Source of the DNA: Phytophthora colocasiae
Lineage: Eukaryota > Oomycota > Peronosporomycetes > Peronosporales > Peronosporaceae
Reading direction: 5' to 3'
NCBI GenBank assembly: GCA_018806915.1
Contig: JAGKQI010000090.1
Location: 2,294,001-2,358,000 of the forward strand
DNA: 64,000 bases
In this document: one piece after another, positions 50,426-59,491 of the stretch
Numbering within the stretch: position 1 is the first letter of the stretch
Layout: each line of letters begins with the position of its first letter
Notes under the pieces: generated by a model
What the model was told of the DNA's origin: nothing
The model's database searches: none
The model's input: only the letters and a program-made list of their open reading frames with translations
Made by a program: the position numbers and the translations under genes

Positions 50426-50902
50426 ATGCGTGTCGGATATTTCCTCCTGCTACTAGCCGCCTTCACCGTCGTCAACAGCAAAACTGTTGCCGCGTTGAGA
50501 GGGACTCAAGAGACTGAAGAGGAGAGAGCGTCCTTTTCGAACAGCGTCACGGGGCTAACTGGGAAGTTGAAAAAGGTATTTGCTACAAGCGACAAGAAGA
50601 AACTCGAACGGGCAGCCAAGCTGGTTGCAAAGCGTGCGGACACTCGAGCATTTGCTAAGGCCAAGGTTTCCCCCGAGTACATGTATCAGGCCATGGGACT
50701 CGAAGCTTCACTGGGGAAATATGCGGATTGGCAAAAGCTGAGCTTTGCAGAAAAAACGCAGCAGTTGTACAAGGCCCGAGGGAGTGCTAACCAGCAACTG
50801 ATAAGCAAGCTAGACCAATGGGATGGATACGAACTTGCCTGGGCTAATGGTATCTACAACAAGGTCTACAAGAAGAAGGGGCCTGCATTTGCTGCTAAGT
50901 AG
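50426..50902 (+). CDS. Secreted RXLR-like effector candidate
   Basis: 158 residues from the Met at 50426. Signal peptide residues 1-18 (YFLLLLAAFTVVNS), then AALR at 22-25 with EEER at 31-34. The first Arg of the RXLR motif is replaced by Ala, but the position and the EER tract fit the class. The C-terminus is helical with conserved Trp and Tyr (KYADWQKLSF, WDGYELAWANGIYNKVYKK), as in WY-lite domains. An upstream in-frame Met would hide the signal peptide, so it is not used. Confidence 0.75.
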   Translation: MRVGYFLLLLAAFTVVNSKTVAALRGTQETEEERASFSNSVTGLTGKLKKVFATSDKKKLERAAKLVAKRADTRAFAKAKVSPEYMYQAMGLEASLGKYADWQKLSFAEKTQQLYKARGSANQQLISKLDQWDGYELAWANGIYNKVYKKKGPAFAAK

Positions 50903-51018
50903 ATCGTTTGTAGCCATCTCATATACATACTCTTTTTTTTTGTCGACGCGTATGCATCACACTTTGAAGTTGTATCCACGGTCTCTACATGGACATGTAG
51001 CGTGTCAACTCTGCGACC

Positions 51019-51034
51019 ACCATTTTCCCATTTA
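51019..51034 (+). promoter_or_regulatory. Oomycete Inr+FPR core promoter of the second F-box/LamG gene
   Basis: ACCATTTTCCCATTTA matches the oomycete Inr+FPR consensus well. It lies about 20 bp before the ATG at 51054, which supports that start rather than the upstream in-frame Met. Confidence 0.65.
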
Positions 51035-51053
51035 CATCCAAGACCGAAAGGCA

Positions 51054-52103
51054 ATGCCAGAGCTACTTCACATATTACCCACGGACATGTTACACGCTGT
51101 TAGCGAGTATTTGACCGGCTGGGACCTTTTCCAGCTCTCCCATGTCAATAGTCAATGTTTGAAGCACTTTTCAAGCTCCGGATACTGGAATACCCGGCTA
51201 ACAACACCGGAATTCAACACAAAGAAAAGCTACAGCCAAGCTCGGTCTTTCCTGTGTCGAGGTCTCAAGCTGCAGGAGCGATTGAGTCACGGTGGTGGAT
51301 CGACCGGATACGGAGCTCTAGTGCTCGGTTCAATGACTCGAGAGCCATTCACTGAGACGTTCTCTGATGATTCGTGCTTTGCTATGGATATCTGGTTCAG
51401 TCTACTGGATGGAGAACAGGACGGAGTGTTGACTGGAGGAGTTCTACTAGGTGGACAGTCTCCGTTGATGCAGAATTGTATGTGGACCAACCACCACGTG
51501 GCCTTGATGGCAGTCGACGCAGGTCGAAACTTGTTTTGCTCATTGCTCGACGACGGAGCTAACTGTGTGGCAACGAATCTTGATTTCAGTCGCTGGTATC
51601 ACCTCGCTCTGTCATTTAATCGAGGACAACAGGTCGTTTATCTTGATGGACAAGTGGTGAGTGAATTGCGGGGAACACTGCATCATTCATGGCTTGAACT
51701 CTCGCAGGTTCAGGTTGGAACGGGCTTTGTATCGTCATTTTGGAGTCAGAAGTCGAGTTTTCGCTGTGATACGAGGACTAGAAGCGTTCGGACGTTTTGC
51801 GGGTGGCACAATTTCCATGGAGTTGTCGACGAGTTCCGTGTTTGGAGGAAACCTCTGAGTCAAGAAGAAATTGGGGAACTGGCAGAATGTCAGGACGAAC
51901 TGCTCTTGGAGAAACCATGGTACTCGCTGCAAGATTCTACTGCTCCATCGAAACTCAAGAGAATACTCTGTACACGACCATCGGAACATGTTGTTGACTT
52001 GCCCAATCCATCTCTGTCTCATTGGACGCTTGAGACAACACTAGAGGAATGCTGGCAGAGTGTACGTAGCTGTTTGGAGTGGCTGCCTTCACTTGTACAG
52101 TAG
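51054..52103 (+). CDS. F-box plus LamG-like protein 2
   Basis: 349 residues from the Met at 51054. The N-terminus (LPTDMLHAVSEYLTGWDLFQLSHVNSQCL) is F-box-like. It is followed by a LamG-like domain: CFAMDIWFSLLDG, TGGVLLGGQSPL, WYHLALSFNRGQQVVYLDG and VVDEFRVWRKPLSQ. It shares domain order and several exact motifs with the gene at 21437. The C-terminus includes a short hydrophobic tail with CLEWLPSLVQ. Function unknown; a ubiquitin-ligase adaptor is inferred. Confidence 0.8.
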   Translation: MPELLHILPTDMLHAVSEYLTGWDLFQLSHVNSQCLKHFSSSGYWNTRLTTPEFNTKKSYSQARSFLCRGLKLQERLSHGGGSTGYGALVLGSMTREPFTETFSDDSCFAMDIWFSLLDGEQDGVLTGGVLLGGQSPLMQNCMWTNHHVALMAVDAGRNLFCSLLDDGANCVATNLDFSRWYHLALSFNRGQQVVYLDGQVVSELRGTLHHSWLELSQVQVGTGFVSSFWSQKSSFRCDTRTRSVRTFCGWHNFHGVVDEFRVWRKPLSQEEIGELAECQDELLLEKPWYSLQDSTAPSKLKRILCTRPSEHVVDLPNPSLSHWTLETTLEECWQSVRSCLEWLPSLVQ

Positions 52104-52239
52104 GTTACTTCTGGGAAAGAAAGAGAACGTGTATTCACGTTAGTTGCCAATTATGCATTCAAGAAATTGCTAAAGACGTAACTGAGTTGTCTTGGTGCGT
52201 GACGTCATAAGTCTCGTAGGTATCCCTTTACCGGTTCTT

Positions 52240-53535
52240 TATGGATTCATCAACTGGTGCACCACCTTGGCCAACAGATTGATATTATCCAGCGTCGAGT
52301 TGCTGATCAACTGTTCCAGTACAGGACCTAGAGCAGCATCCATAGCCGAGGTGAAGAACAGATCAATCAAGGATCATCGCATCCATTTCTTTCAGCTTAG
52401 CGTTGAATCCCAGAAAGGCTCCACAAGGGAGCAGCTTCCCTTCACTGACGATCACATTCTGCACGTGAGAATTATGATGTAGTATGTCATTGTTGTGGAG
52501 CAGCCATAGCAGTTCAAAGAGCTGCTGTACTTCCTCGTGTGTTGATGGGTGAGGCAGTGGAGCCCCAGCAGGAGACAGCAACATGCCGCGAACCGGCTCA
52601 TCAAGTTCAATCTCAACGAATTTTCCTACTGGACAAACGGTCAAACCTGTGTCCTGGGCGTCCGCCAAGGCGGGGTATCCGTCAAACTCGAGACGCCCAG
52701 CACAGTCTTCCCCCTCTGCGATTTTCAGTGCCAAAACCTCTCCGTCTGACCGAATTACCTTGAAAACAGAGATATATGCGCCACGACCCAGAAATGCGTC
52801 GCCTTCTACCACATCAACACCCAAGGACGAGCAAGCGTTCGCCAAGAACGCCGCACCTGGACCCATATTCTTTCTGATGAAGTTCTGAAGAAATTCTTTA
52901 GAGCCCAAAGCCGACTTTTCAACTTTGACGACAACTGAATTGTAGGTCTCGATCAGCCAAAAGGAATGCCGGTCAAAGAGAATGCCATAGGCAGAGGCGA
53001 TGGGGTTCATATTCTCCAGGTACTGAATCATTTGACCAAATGCTTCGTCCGATTTTGGAGCTTTGTGTGGCAATTCAGCTGTAGCCCTAGTTTGTTGGTA
53101 GTAGCCATTGATAGCTCGTCGAGCTAAGCTCGACGTTGACGCTTGAATGCTTCTCGAATCACCACGAATGATTCGTGATACGTTTGAGGCGTTGACAATT
53201 GACGCTCCGGTGGGACCACCATCAGTACGTGAACCGTCTTGTTCATAGGGCTATTGCCAAACAAGTCACCAATTCGGTCGGAGGCTTGCATCTCCACGTA
53301 CGGAGTGACATCTCCACTCCTCTGCACTGCCTTCAGAATTCGAATTCGAATTCAGTTTTAACCACGTCTTGCCCCGCTTTGCTAGGTAAAGAGTAGTCGG
53401 TCTGCCGGACAACTGATGGAGTAGAGATTCTCCTTCTTGATCGCCTTCTTCAAGTCACGACTGACCCTCGTTGATTTCAATAGAGAATGCACCACCGGAC
53501 ACTGAACCAACCCTCGCACAAAAGAGTGTGATCAT
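52240..53535 (-). pseudogene. CRN effector pseudogene
   Basis: Degraded copy of the CRN gene at 29869. The start at 53535 reads MITLFCARVG, with a stop in the header (INEGQS then TGA). The HVLMVVP segment is in another frame (53124-53327). A deletion then joins HKAPKS directly to DEAFGQMIQYLEN, removing about 130 residues of the region before the kinase. The kinase part (52363-53073) keeps LGRGAY and ALKI, but the catalytic HGDP has become HHNSH. The 3' end still matches the intact gene to its stop (QLMNP). Confidence 0.9.
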
Positions 53536-53551
53536 CTCTCCTCGGACCAGC

Positions 53552-53566
53552 AGATTCTGGAATGAA
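53552..53566 (-). promoter_or_regulatory. Retained initiator of the CRN pseudogene
   Basis: TTCATTCCAGAATCT, identical to the element before the intact CRN gene. It lies 16-30 bp before the decayed ATG. Confidence 0.5.
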
Positions 53567-53785
53567 GGAGCGAGCAGAAACCCATATCTATCGACAAGGA
53601 TTCTGATAATGATTGCAGGCTGTAACATTCCCGTCGTGAATTTCCCGAGACATCAGAGGTACGTGCCATGTATTCGGCTTCCATTTTTGAATAGTTCATG
53701 CAGACCCCAGATGCACAAAGGAGCTCTGGAGTCGGTTGAATATTTCGAGAGTCACGAGCTTACCGTGAAATGCTGTTGGTCAAAC

Positions 53786-54607
53786 TCACGAGTGGAATTG
53801 TACGTGTTTTCCTTCAGTTGGACGAGAGCATCGAACTGATTTCGTGTTGATCCACTGATTTCGCCTTCCATGAGATGGTTTGATCGTAGAAAGTAGGGAG
53901 AAATTCTCCCCCAGCCCACCGAGAGCAAGTTCCTCGACAGCACACAGAGGTAGTACGCCATTCCACACGCGAAAATTGTCAATGATACCGTTGAACGAAT
54001 ACCAACCTCCGTTTGGATTCTGAATTGACGTGGTTCCATAGAAACCCGTACCAATTTTCTCATGGCGGAATCGCTGCAAGTCCCTATGCAGCTCCCCAGT
54101 CACACTCCAAACGTTTTCCCCGTCAACGAAGACATCTTGGCGATTGACTTTCACGTCATAAGTCAGCGCTACATGGTACCAGCAGGAAAGCTCTAAATTC
54201 TGGGCAATAGATTTCTTTTCTTCAATTACAGAGCAAAACAACGTGCGATTTACGTCAACAAGAACAAAGTTTTCCGCTATCCAGGGAGATAACTTGTTGT
54301 TTCCCTGTAGACCATAAATGACTCCACCACAAGGTTGCTGAGACGTAGCTACAGACAAACAGAACCAAACGTCGAAGCTGAAGCTCTGTTGACTGTGATT
54401 TCTAAGGAGAAATTGACTGTTAGCCCAGAATACGGGAAGATCTGGTCGTTCCAATAAAGCGTACGCTAACTGAGTTGTTTTCGAGATGATGTAGCTTTTG
54501 TAAACGTCAGCGATCGTGATCGCAAGTTGCGTTGCTTCTGAATCTGTTGAGGGAGATCGCAAAAATATCCTCCCGTTTCTGTCCACACAACACTCATCAT
54601 CCCTCAT
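53786..54607 (-). CDS. LamG-like protein, possibly a truncated F-box/LamG paralog
   Basis: 273 residues. The LamG-like domain has the same motifs as the gene at 21437: SFSFDVWFCLSV, GGVIYGLQG, WYHVALTYDVK, GGWYSFNGIIDNFRVWNG. No F-box is seen, since the N-terminus (MRDDECCVDRNGR...) is unlike the paralogs. This may be a 5'-truncated copy with a new start, or a gene with an upstream exon not found. It lies between the CRN pseudogene and the aminopeptidase gene, with its own strand. Confidence 0.65.
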   Translation of the reverse strand: MRDDECCVDRNGRIFLRSPSTDSEATQLAITIADVYKSYIISKTTQLAYALLERPDLPVFWANSQFLLRNHSQQSFSFDVWFCLSVATSQQPCGGVIYGLQGNNKLSPWIAENFVLVDVNRTLFCSVIEEKKSIAQNLELSCWYHVALTYDVKVNRQDVFVDGENVWSVTGELHRDLQRFRHEKIGTGFYGTTSIQNPNGGWYSFNGIIDNFRVWNGVLPLCAVEELALGGLGENFSLLSTIKPSHGRRNQWINTKSVRCSRPTEGKHVQFHS

Positions 54608-54770
54608 TCGTCCACAGATGAAGGGGTGTCACGAAAATATCTTCATCTCACTATACATATCTCTTCAACGCAAATGCCCTCCGTTCTATCGATTTGCAAT
54701 CTTCCATTAAAGTTGTCAGTCTCCAACTCGCCTCCAAGCACCAAGAACTCCTAAAAATCTTCTCGTCCTT

Positions 54771-56372
54771 ATGGTGCGCTTCTCCGCCCTCTCTTCGCTC
54801 CAGAAGCGCGTGAACCGCGTCTTAGTCGTCGGATCCATCGAGATGTTGCAGACGCAGGGAACAGCCGACAGTTTCCTGCAGCAAACGCTCGTCTCTGCGT
54901 CCTCTAGCGCCGTTAAATTCGCAGGAGTTAACCCTTTGCTACTTCAGCACGCACTGGACTCTCTTAATCCCAGTAGTGACAGTGGCTCGACTTCCGAGCT
55001 GCTTTTAGCGCACGAGACGGGCGCGGACGCTCTTCACGTGACGCTGCACGCTCTTCCCACTCAAGTCTCTCGCTCTAACAGTTTGGCACGTCCGCATTCC
55101 ATCTCGAGTTTCGTCAAGAGCCACAGCCAACTCGTCACTAAGAGGGGAGAAGCCAAGAAGGATGAGGTTGTGCTCGTGGTGCTCATGCTACCAGGACACA
55201 CCGACACGTGGTTCGCTGCTGGAGCTGCTGTGGCTCGAGCTGCTCCTCTGTACGAGCACAAGCTCAAGAGAACGAATGGTCTACCAGTTACAGAGAAATC
55301 TCAGACGGAGACAGATAAACTCGAGGTGATCTATGAAACTCCGTTGAGTTCTGAGCAATCGACGCTCGTGCAGCATACAGCTAATGCCATTCAATTGGCT
55401 ACCAGACTGGTGGATGCTCCTCCTAATGAACTACACTCTGATGCGTTCATTGCTGAAGCTCGTGCAGTGGCTCAACGTACCAACTCCAAGATCACTGTCA
55501 TTCAAGGTGAAGAACTCCGTGAAAAGGGATTCGGAGGAATCTACGGAGTCGGAAAAGCTGCGGAACACAAACCTGCTCTTGTGTGCTTGAGTTACGTGCC
55601 TGAAGGGGTTTCTCCTGATGCTAAGGGCGTTGCAATGGTCGGCAAGGGTATCATCTTCGATACTGGAGGTCTCTCCATCAAGACGGGAGGCATCATGGTC
55701 GGAATGAAGCGTGATATGGGCGGAGCGGCGTCGCTACTAGCGGCATTTGAAGCTGCGTGTCTATCTAAGAACACGACGGACAAGACTCCACTGCACGCGG
55801 TGCTTTGTGTCGCTGAGAACTCAGTGGGTCCGGAATCTATGCGTGTCGACGATGTGCTCGTCATGTATTCGGGGAAAACTGTGGAGGTTAACAACACGGA
55901 CGCAGAAGGTCGTCTGGTGCTTGGTGATGGAGTTGCTTATGCTGTAAAGCACCTGAACCCGAAGGTGATCGTGGACATGGCTACGTTAACTGGTGCACAG
56001 GGGATTTCAACAGGTAACCGTATCGGAGCCATCTACTCGAACGATGGAGATCTTGAGAGTATGGCTGTCAAGGCTGGAAAGGTATCAGGAGATCTGGTGC
56101 ACCCAATGCCGTATGCGCCGGAGTTCCACCGCCCTGAGTTCAAGAGCACCATTGCTGACATGAAGAACTCGGTGAAGAACCGTGCCAATGCCCAGGTTTC
56201 GTGTGCTGGTCAGTTCATCGCGAACCACTTGGGCGACTTTGAACAGACGGGCAAGTGGCTGCACGTTGACATGGCCTTCCCAGTTTTCACGGGCGATGAT
56301 GAGAGGTCGACAGGTTTTGGTGTTGCCTTCATCCAGTCGTTGTTGAAGGAGATTGACGGTGCAGGATGGTAA
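54771..56372 (+). CDS. Leucyl aminopeptidase (M17 cytosol aminopeptidase family)
   Basis: 533 residues. The C-terminal catalytic domain has the M17 metal and bicarbonate motifs: VGKGIIFDTGGLSIKTGG near residue 290, MKRDMGGAASLLAAF, and the family signature NTDAEGRLVLGDGVAY near 374. The N-terminal domain (residues 1-180) is diverged but of normal length. It removes N-terminal Leu and other residues from peptides, using two divalent metals, usually as a hexamer in the cytosol. Single exon. Confidence 0.96.
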   Translation: MVRFSALSSLQKRVNRVLVVGSIEMLQTQGTADSFLQQTLVSASSSAVKFAGVNPLLLQHALDSLNPSSDSGSTSELLLAHETGADALHVTLHALPTQVSRSNSLARPHSISSFVKSHSQLVTKRGEAKKDEVVLVVLMLPGHTDTWFAAGAAVARAAPLYEHKLKRTNGLPVTEKSQTETDKLEVIYETPLSSEQSTLVQHTANAIQLATRLVDAPPNELHSDAFIAEARAVAQRTNSKITVIQGEELREKGFGGIYGVGKAAEHKPALVCLSYVPEGVSPDAKGVAMVGKGIIFDTGGLSIKTGGIMVGMKRDMGGAASLLAAFEAACLSKNTTDKTPLHAVLCVAENSVGPESMRVDDVLVMYSGKTVEVNNTDAEGRLVLGDGVAYAVKHLNPKVIVDMATLTGAQGISTGNRIGAIYSNDGDLESMAVKAGKVSGDLVHPMPYAPEFHRPEFKSTIADMKNSVKNRANAQVSCAGQFIANHLGDFEQTGKWLHVDMAFPVFTGDDERSTGFGVAFIQSLLKEIDGAGW

Positions 56373-56715
56373 ATTCTGTGCTGAGCAAGAGCTAGTTGTT
56401 CGTGCTTATTGTATCTATGGCTAGATACTTCAATATACCTGCAAGTTACTAACAGCAATTGTCCACAAAAATGCTCGATCAAAAACAACGTACGCTAAGA
56501 AGTGCATTATGAAAACAAGAAGGAGATGAGGAAACTGTTGCCTGGTGAAAATATTCTCTAATTACAGTAGTCGGAAACGGAACCCGATCCTACCTACACC
56601 ACCACGTCCACATAAACAACGTAATACATAATCATAGGCATTGTGTACATGTACTACATGTGCAGTATCGATTTCGCTCTGTAGCGAACCGATCCTAATC
56701 AAAACCGGGTTAACG

Positions 56716-57099
56716 ATGCGTTTGAGTGTTGTCGTAGTTTTGGCAGCAACTGCTGCGATTCTTGCCAGCGCAAGTGCCGCTCCACCAATTGACAACAGAC
56801 TTCGTTCGGTAGATGGATTGAGGAATCTCAAGAATCGCGACAAGAAGGATCTGTCAGCCGACACTTTAACGGACGAAGAAGAGCGAGGACTCTTTAGCTG
56901 GATGCTGTTCCAGGGTGGTAAGTCATCAAAAAAACTGGAGAAGCTGGCGTCAATGGAGAAGTACGGGCCGCCTCGAGTTAATAAGCCTCTTCGTGTCGAG
57001 AGTCTTCCCGACGGCAGAAAGATGGTTATCAGCGAGAAAATGTACCAAGCGAAACTCGCCAAAGAAAAACTCGACAAAGCGAAGATGTTCACGAATTAA
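56716..57099 (+). CDS. Secreted RXLR-like protein, family member A
   Basis: 127 residues from the Met at 56716. Signal peptide about 1-21 (VVVVLAATAAILASASA). NRLRSVDGLRNLK at 27-39 sits where RXLR is expected and DEEER lies at 53-57. The short C-terminal domain begins GLFSWMLFQGGKS and shares GL-x2-WM-x-FQ-x-GKS and KKLEKLASMEK with the gene at 58875. Classed as an RXLR-like effector candidate with a degenerate first motif. The family has a third, decayed copy at 58174. Confidence 0.75.
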   Translation: MRLSVVVVLAATAAILASASAAPPIDNRLRSVDGLRNLKNRDKKDLSADTLTDEEERGLFSWMLFQGGKSSKKLEKLASMEKYGPPRVNKPLRVESLPDGRKMVISEKMYQAKLAKEKLDKAKMFTN

Positions 57100-58173
57100 T
57101 CGAAGCTTGTCGAGGAGAAGGTGACACGATACTAAAGAGAGAACACGATGTCTTTATTGTCAATTCCGGGCAAATTTGCCGATTTAGCTCGGTTATACCG
57201 AGTCTTTTCATCTCCACGATTCTCTCTACCTACGTCCACATGAAGGTCTCCATCCTTCCAGCAATCCTTCTGCACTTCGGCTCGGTTGCGGGAGGAGCAC
57301 CACTCCTTTGCATTTTCGAAGCTTGAGCAGACGGTTTACCCGATAGGCAAAAGAGATTGGTGGTAACTTCGAGCAGAACTTGCTCATCCTGAACTTCGTC
57401 CATGGAGACACACTGTAACGCGTGCTTGCCTCCGCTCGCGTGTAGTTCATCCAGACGTCGATCTCAAAGAGAGAGTAGCTGGTTGCGTGAAATGCGGCTT
57501 GGCATTGCACTAGAAGGAAAGTAATAACGCATCCAAGTGTGCAAAGTCTCGCGCTTTATTTCTTCATTCCAACACTTACATGCTTATGCCGGCGAAGCCT
57601 TCGTCGAGGAGACCTGTCTATCAGCGGAGTTACTAACAATAACACCGCTGATGGAGTGGTCTCCACGACGAAGGCTTCGCCGGTAGTAGCATGGGAGTGC
57701 TCTACAGAAAACCCATATTCTCGTGATCGTCGTTCTCGAGATTTCGCTTCGTGGATGTTACTTGGTCTTTATCCGTGGCCGATTTGAGGGTGGGAACTCC
57801 ATTCACTAAGCGTCCGTCAACGTCTGGGACGACAGCAAACAGCACGCTGACCAGCTTTTGATGCATGTCGTAGGCGACTCGCACCGCCTCCCGAGACGTG
57901 TCATGGGCCGTTGAGAGATAGTTGTTTGGTTGACGAGGCGTGCTGCTTCTTGGTAACTTGGCAAATCCAGAAGTGAGTTTTTCTCACTCCCCCTCCCGAA
58001 ACCCACCACTTCTTCGAATCAGCGTCAGCAACTGGAGATGAACCCCGTACCATGCGTGAGAAGAGTTGCCTGTCAGACTCTGAGACAGTATATCGTGATG
58101 ATGCAGCATTGACATCGCGCTAACCGCCGACATTACAGTGAAAAACAGCTACAAGCTCGAATTCATTTTTAGC
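57100..58173. other. Gene-poor stretch with a foldback and possible minus-strand relics
   Basis: No complete gene is supported. On the minus strand, two open stretches look somewhat coding-like. One reads MDEVQDEQVLLEVTTNLFC and continues toward 57230; the other reads MHQKLVSVLFAVVPDVDG (57702-57884, extending upstream to about 57975). They are in pieces without clear splice joins. On the plus strand a 28-codon signal-peptide-like frame (MKVSILPAILLHFG) lies at 57240-57326. A 95-nt foldback lies at 57589-57683. Confidence 0.35.
57589..57683. repeat. 95-nt foldback (long imperfect inverted repeat)
   Basis: The arms are 57589-57627 and 57645-57683 with a 17-nt loop. The outer 18 bases (CCGGCGAAGCCTTCGTCG) pair perfectly, and the inner parts pair with about five mismatches including GGAGACC and ATCAGCGG. 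It may be a small MITE, a hairpin RNA, or the 3' hairpin of a minus-strand transcript ending near 57702. Confidence 0.8.
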
Positions 58174-58377
58174 AATTGAGTTTGTATTACTGACCACTGT
58201 TGCTGCAATTCTTGCCGCTGTAAACGCCAGCTCTCAGCCTAATAGGCACGAGTGCCATTGAATCAAGCAGCGGTAGACTTCGCACACAGGAGGATGCGGG
58301 GAAGCGGAGAAGAAGGACCAGTTGAAGACGCTCATGAAGAATTGCAAAAGTCTGCTAAGGCGAAGAAATCATCATGA
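58174..58377 (+). pseudogene. Relic of the RXLR-like secreted protein family
   Basis: The signal peptide is recognisable (LLTTVAAILAAVNASSQP) and matches the core of the gene at 56716 (VLAATAAILASASAAP). The ATG is gone and a stop follows 8 residues later. In a shifted frame GRLRTQEDAG, an RXLR-like motif, survives; then the sequence decays. It lies between the two intact family members. Confidence 0.6.
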
Positions 58378-58874
58378 GAATAACATTCACTGGGAGGAAC
58401 AATAAGAAGCAGACAAAGTTGGCTGCTTGTTTGTGATAACACTCGAACGAATACAGCAACAGATCACAGTACTTCTTTTAGAACATGCTCAACTGGTGTA
58501 GAGTTCCAGGGGTCCAAAGTTTACCGACGAAACAAGCGTTTGCGAGCTGTTTGGTCCTGGAGGACAGTGCTTTCGGCAAATTATCACGATGCCGCGGCGG
58601 CATTGCCGCCTTCAATTTTGAAGATGCAGATAAAGGAAAACGGCTGGTAAAATGACAAGTAGATGCATGAAATGCAGATCATCCAGTAATTCCCAGATTA
58701 CTTGTCGATTACGCTCTGTTGATGCCTTAATGATTTGCGTTGTAGTGAGGTTTCAGTAGTACTGGACCAGTACCATTGCACTTGGTCTCAAGGCGAACGA
58801 ACTATAGACCGTGCACAATCGATTTCTCCAGCTAGTACTCAAGTGCTCGACTTCAAAAGCCTCAGATTACCATC
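58378..58874. other. Intergenic region, no gene supported
   Basis: About 500 bp between the relic and the next family member. It contains GC-rich GCCGCGGCGGC near 58592. No open frame with features is seen. Confidence 0.5.
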
Positions 58875-59246
58875 ATGCGTTTGAGCTCTCTATTGCTATC
58901 ACTTGCACTCGTAATTCTCGCCGTCCAAGCTACTGATGAAGTAGTTACAAGACTTCGCTCAGAAGGAGATGTCAGAAGTCTCAAGGAGAAGAACACCGGT
59001 ACGACCACCAAGCTGTCCGCTGCGGATTTATCGACGGAGGAGCGAGGAGGACTTATCGCCTGGATGATGTTCCAGAACGGCAAGTCTAAGAAGGTTTTGG
59101 AGAAGCTTGAGTCGATGGACAAGGTGGAAAGAATGGGAAGACATCGCATTATCAAGCCCTTTAACATCGACGACATTGACGAAACTAAAGTCAAAGCTGT
59201 CGTCGAAAAAGTGGCAGCCGCGAAGAAGAAGGCGTCAACGTCGTAA
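58875..59246 (+). CDS. Secreted RXLR-like protein, family member B
   Basis: 123 residues from the Met at 58875. Signal peptide about 1-19 (SSLLLSLALVILAVQA). TRLRSEGDVRSLK lies at 25-37, with RSLK as a likely variant RXLR, and TEER at 54-57. The C-terminal domain GLIAWMMFQNGKSKKVLEKL is clearly related to the gene at 56716. Lys-rich C-terminus (AAAKKKAS). An RXLR-like effector candidate. Confidence 0.78.
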   Translation: MRLSSLLLSLALVILAVQATDEVVTRLRSEGDVRSLKEKNTGTTTKLSAADLSTEERGGLIAWMMFQNGKSKKVLEKLESMDKVERMGRHRIIKPFNIDDIDETKVKAVVEKVAAAKKKASTS

Positions 59247-59478
59247 GAAATGGAGATGGAATCGTCGTCAAGTAGAGAGGAGGAGTGGGCTGTTAGACAC
59301 ATGCATATGCAAGACATCGTTCCTGTAATAAAAACTTGGATGAAGCCATTTGAAGGTACATGGCTACATTTGTATCACTTCACTTAAGTACGATCCCGAT
59401 TTCGAATCGTCTCTTGACTCGGTTCCAGTATGCTCTCGAACATTCGCGATTCAGTCTGGAACGTCCCAGACTGTCTCA

Positions 59479-59491
59479 TCATTTTCACAAA
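59479..59491 (+). promoter_or_regulatory. Initiator at the start of the BAG-Hsp20 gene
   Basis: TCATTTTCACAAA ends exactly at the ATG at 59492. It fits the oomycete Inr (TCATTYY) and argues that translation starts there rather than at 59360, with a very short leader. Confidence 0.5.
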
